DNA of 64,000 nt, from NCBI GenBank assembly GCA_937889595.1, contig CALAOR010000088.1:1-64000 (forward strand), given 5' to 3'. The notes beneath the pieces are model-generated. The model ran no database searches. It saw nothing but the letters and a program-made list of their open reading frames with translations, and was not told where the DNA came from. The stretch's first letter is position 1, and each line of letters opens with the position of its first letter. Shown piece after piece: positions 57,361 through 64,000 of this stretch. The DNA comes from an uncultured bacterium (lineage in GTDB: Bacteria > Oederibacteriota > PGYV01 > Palsa-1178). Position numbers and translations under genes: made by a program.

Positions 57361-58755
57361 TTATTTACTCCCGCCGGCCGATTTTTCCAGCCTTGCCTTA
57401 TCCTCATCCGGCAGGTTCTTTCCAGCTTCCGCCAGTATTGTCGGCATTATCACTATTACTATGTCGTTAGAAACCGTTGTTTCCTTGTCGCTGGAGAAGA
57501 AGAAACCCAAAAGCGGGATATCGCCCAGGAACGGGACTTTGTCCGTACTTTTTACCAGCGTGTCTTTTTTCAGGCCGCCCATCACGAATGCTTCGCCATT
57601 CTTTATCGTTATCGTGGAGTTTGCCGAACGGTTTGTCACTATGGGGCTGCCAGTGGGGGACCAGCCCGCGAGGTTGTTTATCACGGCAACTATGTCCAGG
57701 GTCACGAGGTCGCTTGAGACTATGTGCGGGGTGACGTTTAAGTTTATTCCTGTGTTCACAATACCGTTGTTCATGTTTCTGATAAATGATGTCCCCAGAT
57801 TTTCATTTACGTTGATATTATCATTCGGGTTTATCACGGCAGGGGTCGGTGAATAATACACGTTTCCGTTCAAATATGTGTTCGCGTTCGAGCCTGTATT
57901 ACTGTACCGGGTGTCACTGCTGTAAAATATCTGGTCCCCTGTATTTATAAACGCCCATTTGTTGTTTGAGGCCACTATCCTGGGGCTGGCAAGGAGTTTT
58001 GCCTTGCCGTCCTTTTCAAGCACTCCGATTATGGAATCTATGCCGTTCATGCTGAATGTGGCCTTTCCCAGCCCTCCGCCCGCACCGGTCAATTTCAGGT
58101 TTGGCACAAGCCCGCCTATGACGGCAGTGTCGCCTATGGCCTGGGCAGACTGGAATATATAACGCCAGTCAACGCCTGTTTTGGCATCCCTGTCATTTTG
58201 TAGTTCTATTATTTTTGCCTCTATCATTACCTGCCTGGCCGGGATGTCGAGCAGCTTTATAAGCGCCCTGGCCTGGTCGATCTTACTTTTTACATCGGTA
58301 ATTACCAGCGCATTTAAGTCCGCATCAACCTTTATGGACGCGCCCGGGCTCAGTCTCGCTCCGAGCATTCCTGAAATATCCCCGGCCTGGACATTGTTCA
58401 CCTGCAGGACCACGGTCTCGGTCTTTAAAAAATTATTCAGCCCCTTCACATCGAGCTTTTTCGCGACCTTGATCAGGTCAGCCACCTTGTTTGCCATATC
58501 GGTTATGATAAGCATATTCAGCGTATCATTTACCTGTACTGTGCCGTATTTGGACAGCCTGAAAGTGATGAACGGTTCTATTTCCGAGGCGCTGATATTT
58601 TTCAGGATAACTGTATCAGTTACGGTGTCGGTGCCTCCCGGGTCCGTGAGCTCGAGATTTATGCTCATACTCCCTTTCTGCGGCGCTGTGGACGCGGCAA
58701 ACGAGGCGGAACAAACAAGGACAAGGGAAACAATAAAAGTTGTTGCTTTTTTCAT
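57361..58755 (-). CDS. Secretin-domain protein (GspD/PilQ-like)
   Basis: A 464-residue exported protein: signal peptide (1-20), secretin N-domains (LKNISASEIEPFITFRLSKYGTVQVNDTLNMLIITD; VVLQVNNVQAGDISGMLGARLSPGASIKVDADLNALVITD), then the secretin barrel with VMIEAKIIELQNDRDAKTGVDWRY, SPRIVASNNKWAFINTGDQI and the signature VPFLGDIPLLGFFF. It is short for a full GspD, closer to reduced secretins. It may export the surface proteins or be part of a pilus; no pilin or ATPase gene is next to it. Confidence 0.9.
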   Translation of the reverse strand: MKKATTFIVSLVLVCSASFAASTAPQKGSMSINLELTDPGGTDTVTDTVILKNISASEIEPFITFRLSKYGTVQVNDTLNMLIITDMANKVADLIKVAKKLDVKGLNNFLKTETVVLQVNNVQAGDISGMLGARLSPGASIKVDADLNALVITDVKSKIDQARALIKLLDIPARQVMIEAKIIELQNDRDAKTGVDWRYIFQSAQAIGDTAVIGGLVPNLKLTGAGGGLGKATFSMNGIDSIIGVLEKDGKAKLLASPRIVASNNKWAFINTGDQIFYSSDTRYSNTGSNANTYLNGNVYYSPTPAVINPNDNINVNENLGTSFIRNMNNGIVNTGINLNVTPHIVSSDLVTLDIVAVINNLAGWSPTGSPIVTNRSANSTITIKNGEAFVMGGLKKDTLVKSTDKVPFLGDIPLLGFFFSSDKETTVSNDIVIVIMPTILAEAGKNLPDEDKARLEKSAGGSK

Positions 58756-58791
58756 GTATTACCTCCGTTTATATTTAAAATATTTCTTCAA

Positions 58792-59895
58792 TCATTTACT
58801 TATTTTTATGACATTCATCCCGGATATAGATATATATTGCGCAGCCTGCATTTTTTGCTGCTGCTCAACATTGCTGATAAACTGCGCGGACATATCCACA
58901 ATAACCTCATGTTCTGAATTGATTGACAGCCCAAAGCTCTTTAGCATGGGTAAATCGCAGTTAATAGCCTTGAAACCGAGCGGGTTGCCGTAAATATTCA
59001 CATAGCAGTTCCAGTAAGGAGCCCTGTAAGCGCCGGAGTTAAAACTCTCCATTACCGGCGTAATGTCAGTTATTTTATTGTGTCCTAAGTCCAAGTTTTT
59101 AAGGCTTGCCCAGTTGGAAACAACGTTGATGTCGCTGATATTACAGAATGACGCGTAGAACTCAAGCATTACCCTGTTGTTTGAAAGCGGGCTTAAGTCG
59201 CTTAAATCCCTGTTGTTGTCTATTCCGCAAACAATAAGGTTATTCATACTTGAAACAACGCTTATATCCCTGACATTATTATTTGATATGAACAGGTGTA
59301 CAAGTTTTGTGCATGAGATGAGCCCTGATATATCGCTTATTTTATTGTTTTGCATATACAAAGCGTCAAGAGCAGGTTTGTTGGAAAAAACCGGTATATC
59401 AGTGATATTGTTGTTGCCCAGCCAAATCCTGACCAGCGCGGGCATGTCAGCGCCGGCTAATACAGAGATATCAGATATATTGTTTGACTCCAGGTCCAAG
59501 CCGGAAAGTTTTTTCAATTTGGTAACCGGCGTTAAATCCGTGAAACTGTTGTTTCTAGCAACGAGGACATTTAAGTTTTCCATGACATCAATGCCTTCAA
59601 GGCTGGATATTTGTTTTGAACTTATATCAAGATATCCTATGGAATCCAAGTCACTTTTCGTGATTGACGAGCCTTCAGGCTTGCCAAGCCATACAACAAC
59701 CGCTGCCTGCAGGTTTGGGTCCGGAAAGTAAACAGCAGTGTAATCTGTGCTGTTTTCCGCTGCCGGTGTTGCATATGACGTATAAACCGGGGTGGCATAA
59801 TAGTCCGGCACCTGCGGCGCTTTTTTCCTGCACGAACAGAACAAAGCTATAGCCGCAATTGTGAGTATAATTAAGTATCCCTTTTTAATTGTCAT
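58792..59895 (-). CDS. Leucine-rich-repeat lipoprotein (internalin-like)
   Basis: A 367-residue lipoprotein (lipobox LFCSC near 20). Residues about 75-280 are SDS22-type LRRs of 22 residues: LNVLVARNNSFTDLTPVTKLKKLSGLDLESNNISDISVLAG and so on, about eight units, then a capping region. It ends with a helical tail (QFISNVEQQQKMQAA). Surface or periplasmic protein-binding. The ATG at 59895 follows GGGGAGAC; the upstream in-frame start lacks a ribosome site. Confidence 0.88.
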   Translation of the reverse strand: MTIKKGYLIILTIAAIALFCSCRKKAPQVPDYYATPVYTSYATPAAENSTDYTAVYFPDPNLQAAVVVWLGKPEGSSITKSDLDSIGYLDISSKQISSLEGIDVMENLNVLVARNNSFTDLTPVTKLKKLSGLDLESNNISDISVLAGADMPALVRIWLGNNNITDIPVFSNKPALDALYMQNNKISDISGLISCTKLVHLFISNNNVRDISVVSSMNNLIVCGIDNNRDLSDLSPLSNNRVMLEFYASFCNISDINVVSNWASLKNLDLGHNKITDITPVMESFNSGAYRAPYWNCYVNIYGNPLGFKAINCDLPMLKSFGLSINSEHEVIVDMSAQFISNVEQQQKMQAAQYISISGMNVIKISK

Positions 59896-59950
59896 GTCTC
59901 CCCGTATAAAATAGTTGCTGATAAGCCATACTATCACGAATACATTATGG

Positions 59951-60027
59951 AAACAATATCAAAGTAACCTGCCGCAGGTGGCGGAATAATATTCCGCCAC
60001 TATCTACGTAACAAGCAGGTATTGTTT
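59951..60027. repeat. Dispersed hairpin repeat, copy B, in a longer inverted repeat
   Basis: AAACAATA...ACCTGC on the left and GCAGGTATTGTTT on the right enclose the hairpin GGTGGCGG-AATAATATT-CCGCCACTA, which is almost identical to 18293-18318. Lies in the divergent gap between the LRR gene and glgP. Confidence 0.65.
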
Positions 60028-60160
60028 CACATCATGATACCGCAGTGTAAATAACACTTCTATCACCTGTCCTTTTGTGATAAAATAATCCAATCTTTTT
60101 ACCCAAAAGATATTAGTCAATATACCCTAATATCATGCAGGCAATTTCAGGAGGATTTTA

Positions 60161-62722
60161 ATGAAATTCAGGGAAATAAACGTTGTACCCAATCTGCCGG
60201 AGATGCTAAAGCCGCTTTTAGGCCTGGCAAATAACATCTGGTGGGCATGGGATGCCGACGCTTTCAGCCTTTTCCGCGATATAGACCCCGACGCATGGTC
60301 AATGAGCGCGCACAATCCCGTAAAACTTTTGTATACGGTCTCACAGGAAAGGTTGAACCAGGTTGCCTCGGACGAGGGCTTCCTTTTCAGGATTGAAACA
60401 GTAACAAAACGCCACGACCAGTACATGTCCAGGCCTTCATGGTATGATAAAGTTAAAAACAGCATGCCAAATGATTTTCTCATAGCTTACTTTTCCGCCG
60501 AATACGGCCTCGCCGAATGCCTGCCCATATATTCGGGCGGGTTGGGGGTCCTCTCCGGCGACCATTTGAAATCAGCTTCAGACCTGGGGCTTCCCTTCAT
60601 AGCTGTCGGGCTTTTATACGGACGCGGATACTTTCACCAGTATCTCACAAACGAAGGCATGCAGCAGGAACGTTATGTGATCCATGATTATCACATAGCC
60701 CCTATTTCCATAGTAAAGGACAAAAACGAAAAACCTTTGCTTTTATCCGTAAAAATGCCGCACGCCGATGTCAAGTTCCACGTATGGCAGGTGACAGTCG
60801 GCCGTATTTCCCTTTACCTGATGGACACCAACATTACGGAAAATTCGACCGAGGACCGCGAAATAACCGACCTGCTCTATGGCGGCGACCACGACATGAG
60901 GATTATGCAGGAATATTTGCTCGGCATAGGCGGCATGATAGCCTTAACTGCCCTGGGTTTAAAACCGACGGTAACCCACATGAACGAGGGCCACTCCGCG
61001 TTTTTATCTTTGGAACGCGTAAGGATGTTAATGCAGAATAACGGTATGAACTTTGCCGAGGCCCGGGAAGCTGTGGCTGGTTCCTCCGTGTTTACCACGC
61101 ATACCCCCGTCCCTGCCGGCAATGACCGCTTCGGATATGACGTCATGGAAAGATTTTTCAGGGGATATGTGGAACAGAACTTAAAAATACCGTTTAATGA
61201 TTTTATCAGGCTCGGGCGCGTAAATCCCGACGATGAGAACGAAACATTCTGCGTCACGGTGCTTGCCCTTAGGATGTCTGATTTTAGCAACGGCGTGTCA
61301 AAACTTCACGGCTATGTTTCGCGCAACATGTGGAAAGACATATGGAAAGGCGTGCCTCTGGGTGAAGTGCCTATCGGGCATATTACAAACGGAATACACA
61401 TGAATTCCTGGATTTCCAAGGAAATTTCCGACCTTTTCTCAAGATATCTCGGCACGCGCTGGATTGACGCTCCGGATGATAACGCCATATGGCAGAGGAT
61501 CGGCGAGATACCCGATATCGAACTCTGGAGAACCCACGAGCGCAGGAAAGAACGGCTTGTCGCTTTTGTAAGAAGAAAACTGAAAAGATCCATAAGCGAA
61601 CGCGGCGGTTCCAAGGAAGAGCTCGACAGGGCCAATGAAGTCCTCTCCCCGGAAGCTTTGACCATAGGGTTTGCGCGCAGGTTCGCCACTTATAAACGCG
61701 GCACCCTTATTTTCAGGGAAATAGACCGAATAACAAAAATACTTACCAACACAAAAATGCCCGTGCAGATAATCTTTGCCGGCAAAGCGCACCCCAAGGA
61801 CAATGCGGGAAAGGAATTCATAAAGGAAGTTTTCCGCATAGCCCAGCATGACAACCTGCGCAACAACATTGTATTTCTGGAAGATTATGACCTGAACAGC
61901 GCCCATTACCTTGTTCAGGGAGTGGACGTATGGCTCAATAACCCTATCAGGCCGCTGGAAGCCTCGGGCACGTCCGGTATGAAGGTCAACTTCAACGGCG
62001 GATTGAACTGCTCGGTAATAGACGGATGGTGGGCCGAGAAATCAAACGATGACAACGGCTGGAACATAGGCCACGGCGAGGAATATGAGGACGCGGAATA
62101 CCGCGACAGCGTGGAAGCCGGACAGTTATATGACATACTTGAAAATGACATGATACCACTTTATTACAAACGCGGCAAAGACGGGCTCCCGCATGACTGG
62201 GTGAACAAAATGAAGATTTCCATGCAGACGCTGTGCCCGGTTTTCAACACAAACAGGATGGTCATGGAATACTGTGAAAAGGCCTACAAACCCGGAGGCC
62301 TGCAGTTTTTAAGCCTGTCTGCGGATAACTTTGCCAAGGCAAGGGCTCTGGCAAAATGGAAGGAAGAACTGCGCAAGAACTGGAACGGGGTAAAAGTAAA
62401 CCAGATAACAGCGGAAACATCCGGCGATATAAAGGTCGGCGGCACCATAAAGATACAGGCCATGATAGACGGCTCATGGCTAAAGCAGGAAGACCTTCTC
62501 GTCGAGATTTACTACGGCTACTCAAGGGGCAGAAAAGAACTTGAATCAACAGCCGCGGTAAAGATGGATTATAAGGGAAACAGGGACAAAGATTTCATTT
62601 TTGAAGGCGTAATAAAGACGGAAGCGTCCGGGACCGTGAGCTATACCGTGAGGGTGTTGCCGAAAAACCCGGACTTAAACGTAAAGTTCCAGCCGGGTTT
62701 GATAAAATGGAGCGAAGTGTAA
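60161..62722 (+). CDS. glgP: Alpha-glucan (glycogen/maltodextrin) phosphorylase, short GT35 form
   Basis: An 853-residue enzyme that releases glucose-1-phosphate from alpha-1,4-glucan. DUF3417 head (LANNIWWAWDADAFSLFRDIDPDAW), IAYFSAEYGLAECLPIYSGGLGVLSGDHLKSASDLGLP, THMNEGHSAFL, TTHTPVPAGNDRF, and the PLP pocket EASGTSGMKVNFNGGLNCSVIDGWW with the Schiff-base Lys. This is the thermophile/anaerobe-type archetype, with a C-terminal beta domain. AGGAGG precedes the ATG. Plus strand, unlike its neighbours. Confidence 0.96.
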   Translation: MKFREINVVPNLPEMLKPLLGLANNIWWAWDADAFSLFRDIDPDAWSMSAHNPVKLLYTVSQERLNQVASDEGFLFRIETVTKRHDQYMSRPSWYDKVKNSMPNDFLIAYFSAEYGLAECLPIYSGGLGVLSGDHLKSASDLGLPFIAVGLLYGRGYFHQYLTNEGMQQERYVIHDYHIAPISIVKDKNEKPLLLSVKMPHADVKFHVWQVTVGRISLYLMDTNITENSTEDREITDLLYGGDHDMRIMQEYLLGIGGMIALTALGLKPTVTHMNEGHSAFLSLERVRMLMQNNGMNFAEAREAVAGSSVFTTHTPVPAGNDRFGYDVMERFFRGYVEQNLKIPFNDFIRLGRVNPDDENETFCVTVLALRMSDFSNGVSKLHGYVSRNMWKDIWKGVPLGEVPIGHITNGIHMNSWISKEISDLFSRYLGTRWIDAPDDNAIWQRIGEIPDIELWRTHERRKERLVAFVRRKLKRSISERGGSKEELDRANEVLSPEALTIGFARRFATYKRGTLIFREIDRITKILTNTKMPVQIIFAGKAHPKDNAGKEFIKEVFRIAQHDNLRNNIVFLEDYDLNSAHYLVQGVDVWLNNPIRPLEASGTSGMKVNFNGGLNCSVIDGWWAEKSNDDNGWNIGHGEEYEDAEYRDSVEAGQLYDILENDMIPLYYKRGKDGLPHDWVNKMKISMQTLCPVFNTNRMVMEYCEKAYKPGGLQFLSLSADNFAKARALAKWKEELRKNWNGVKVNQITAETSGDIKVGGTIKIQAMIDGSWLKQEDLLVEIYYGYSRGRKELESTAAVKMDYKGNRDKDFIFEGVIKTEASGTVSYTVRVLPKNPDLNVKFQPGLIKWSEV

Positions 62723-62798
62723 ACATTAAGTCAAGTAGCAGGAGTTGTGGAACCAGGGTTTTTTATTGTCAATAAAAAAATGTCGGAGGGAAAAACTT

Positions 62799-63188
62799 AT
62801 GGCAATGCGCACGCCAAAAGAAATGAAACTGCATGAGACCATCATCAGGTCTGTCGCAGGGATCTATGACAGCCGGAAAATCGCCCACCAGCAGATCTTA
62901 ACCAACCTGGAAAGACCGGACGCTGTTTTAAAGGGCATCACAGTGGACATAATCGTAAAAAACCCGATCACCCTGATCTTTAAAGTTGAAACAGAGACGT
63001 CAGTAACCGAGGGGGAAGCCATAGCCTGGAAAGCCATATCAGAACAGTTAGGCACTTTCTTTTTGCTTATACCCCACCCGCTGAAAGCCGATGCCATGAA
63101 AATAATCGCAAAGACAGGATTAAAGAACGTCCGCCTTTGCTACTACATGATAATGGACAACAAATTAAAGTTTATGTCGCTGCCGTAA
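62799..63188 (+). CDS. Small protein of unknown function, possibly nuclease-like fold
   Basis: A 129-residue cytoplasmic protein. The stretch GITVDIIVKNPITLIFKVETET, D then E-x-E on adjacent strands, followed by a helix and a further strand (GTFFLLIPHPLKADAMKIIAKTG), resembles the core of PD-(D/E)XK-like folds, but the Lys that would complete the active site is displaced. Not recognised otherwise. The ATG at 62799 follows GGAGGG; an upstream in-frame ATG is unlikely. Probably co-transcribed with glgP. Confidence 0.6.
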   Translation: MAMRTPKEMKLHETIIRSVAGIYDSRKIAHQQILTNLERPDAVLKGITVDIIVKNPITLIFKVETETSVTEGEAIAWKAISEQLGTFFLLIPHPLKADAMKIIAKTGLKNVRLCYYMIMDNKLKFMSLP

Positions 63189-63288
63189 AAAAATCAAATA
63201 TGAATTACAGAGTTTGTCTTGATTGGTAATTAGTCATTTGTAATTAGTAATTAGCAGTTAACCCTTAACGCTTAATAACGGGTGTTTA

Positions 63289-64000
63289 TCACGACACCAG
63301 TTCCGTTATTTCTTTCCTCGTGGCGTAATCAAACTCGATCCTGTTCGGCAGGGGCTTATATATTTTTTTGTACTTTGCGGCGAGCTTCCTCATTATGTCC
63401 TGCGGAACAGCTTCATCCCATGTCATAGCCAGCCTGCTTTCCTTAACCGCAATCTCGTATAATTTCAGTTTGCGGCCCATTACCTTTAATTCCGCTACAT
63501 ATAATATGTTCTTCACTTCTTCAGGCATGGTGCCCCAGGCGTCCCTTAAATATTTTTCTATTTCTTTAATGTCTTCGTTGGACCTTGCGGCAAAAAGCCT
63601 CCTGTACACCCTGATCTTTTCACCTGAATCCCATATGTAGTCCTCGGGTATGAAAGCCTTGAAATCAACTTTTATCTTTGTATCCACTTCCTCTTCATAG
63701 TGCCCGTTCGAGAGTCTGGCCACCGCTTCTTCAAGCATTTTACAGTACAGTTCAAACCCGATTTTTTCCATGTTGCCGTGCTGCTTCGTGCCAAGCAGGT
63801 TTCCCGCGCCCCGAAGTTCCATGTCCTTCATGGCTATACGGAACCCGGCCCCGGGATCCACATAGCTTTCTATGGTCTTTAACCTTTCTTTCGCTATGCC
63901 TGTCAGGAATTTGGCGTCTTTGACCAGAAGGTAGGCGTATGCCTGTTTGTCGCGCCTGCCTACCCTGCCCCTGAGCTGGTACAGCTGCGACAGTCCGAAC
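63289..64000 (-). CDS. mfd: Transcription-repair coupling factor Mfd (C-terminal part, 5' end beyond window)
   Basis: About 237 residues of a minus-strand protein that begins outside the window: FGLSQLYQLRGRVGRRDKQAYAYLL (helicase motif VI), GFRIAMKDMELRGAGNLLGTKQHG, then the TRCF domain (FKAFIPEDYIWDSGEKIRVYRRLFAA...AWGTMPEEVKNILYVAELKVMGRKL). The RGAGNLLG motif and the TRCF tail identify Mfd, which removes stalled RNA polymerase and recruits UvrA. Confidence 0.95.
   Translation of the reverse strand, partial: FGLSQLYQLRGRVGRRDKQAYAYLLVKDAKFLTGIAKERLKTIESYVDPGAGFRIAMKDMELRGAGNLLGTKQHGNMEKIGFELYCKMLEEAVARLSNGHYEEEVDTKIKVDFKAFIPEDYIWDSGEKIRVYRRLFAARSNEDIKEIEKYLRDAWGTMPEEVKNILYVAELKVMGRKLKLYEIAVKESRLAMTWDEAVPQDIMRKLAAKYKKIYKPLPNRIEFDYATRKEITELVS

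Noticed and set aside
60061-60082. TATCACCTGTC...TTGTGATA upstream of glgP, resembling the IscR-like operator
   Set aside because: The half-sites are right but the gap is 10 instead of 7 bp and it does not abut a recognisable -10, so I do not count it in the family.
63189-63288. Short repeated TAATTAG words between the unknown gene and mfd
   Set aside because: Low-complexity AT sequence; no array, terminator or element could be supported.

Overview
The window reads as a chromosome fragment from a diderm (Gram-negative type), anaerobic or facultative, uncultured bacterium of roughly mid-40s % GC. The diderm reading rests on TolC, a secretin, porin-like barrels, a PorV/PorQ-family protein and lipoboxes. 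Thr/Pro-rich secreted proteins with FlgD-like C-terminal domains, PorV-type proteins and many Rrf2 regulators suggest a candidate-phylum lineage (for example of the Elusimicrobia/Goldbacteria sort), but I cannot assign a taxon from sequence alone. Nearly all genes are on the minus strand; plus-strand genes are a flavin-fold protein (20.8 kb), an SH3-like lipoprotein (49.2 kb), and glgP with the gene after it (60.2-63.2 kb). No rRNA, tRNA, CRISPR array or intact insertion sequence was seen. || Layout. 0-2 kb: 3' part of a DEAD-box helicase, a DinB-fold protein and a GNAT. 2.4-18.2 kb: a copper/heavy-metal island with DUF3347 lipoprotein, CPH-type P-type ATPase, YHS and HMBD lipoproteins, a barrel protein, and a TolC/CusB/CusA efflux set headed by an ECF sigma factor and an anti-sigma factor with a Cys/His-rich tail. 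18.3-21.8 kb: housekeeping genes and two Rrf2 regulators flanking a flavin-fold protein. 22-34.2 kb: respiratory region with an extracytoplasmic flavinylation set (ApbE, NusG-II protein, Gx/EcfT fusion, three FMN-binding-domain proteins) and a Tat-exported molybdopterin oxidoreductase operon (FeS subunit, NrfD, small membrane protein, catalytic subunit, TorD chaperone, two TatA, TatC). 34.4-40 kb: porin, HxHxH membrane protein, then a cupin/PAS/hemerythrin/DUF1858-DUF2249/ferredoxin operon that looks like a redox- or NO-stress set. 40-41 kb: repeats plus a candidate small RNA. 41-45 kb: MORN-like proteins, STAS pair, PPC-domain protein, GAF-HD-GYP protein. 45-49 kb: Rrf2-IscS-NadA-IscU-MnmA operon. 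49.7-60 kb: secretion and surface genes (giant DUF11/FlgD-like protein, PorV family, ECF sigma with anti-sigma, M23 peptidase, secretin, LRR lipoprotein). 60-64 kb: alpha-glucan phosphorylase, an unknown protein and the C-terminal part of Mfd. || Regulation is unusually readable. (i) Five sites of the form C[T/C]ACY-N5-NGTRG, four of them abutting a sigma70 -10 box, mark respiratory and stress promoters and one Rrf2 gene. (ii) GTGA-N6-TCAC boxes (CRP/FNR type) abut the -35 of the flavinylation and molybdoenzyme promoters. (iii) A TATCAC-N7-GTGATA operator is shared by the IscR-like gene and the ferredoxin/hemerythrin operon. (iv) Two near-identical ECF-type promoters lie in the metal island. 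(v) Two hairpins, one of them in a predicted free-standing small RNA and one in a 3' UTR, carry the same C-rich loop on unrelated perfect stems. Points (i) and (v) together are the best candidate for an undescribed regulatory system.
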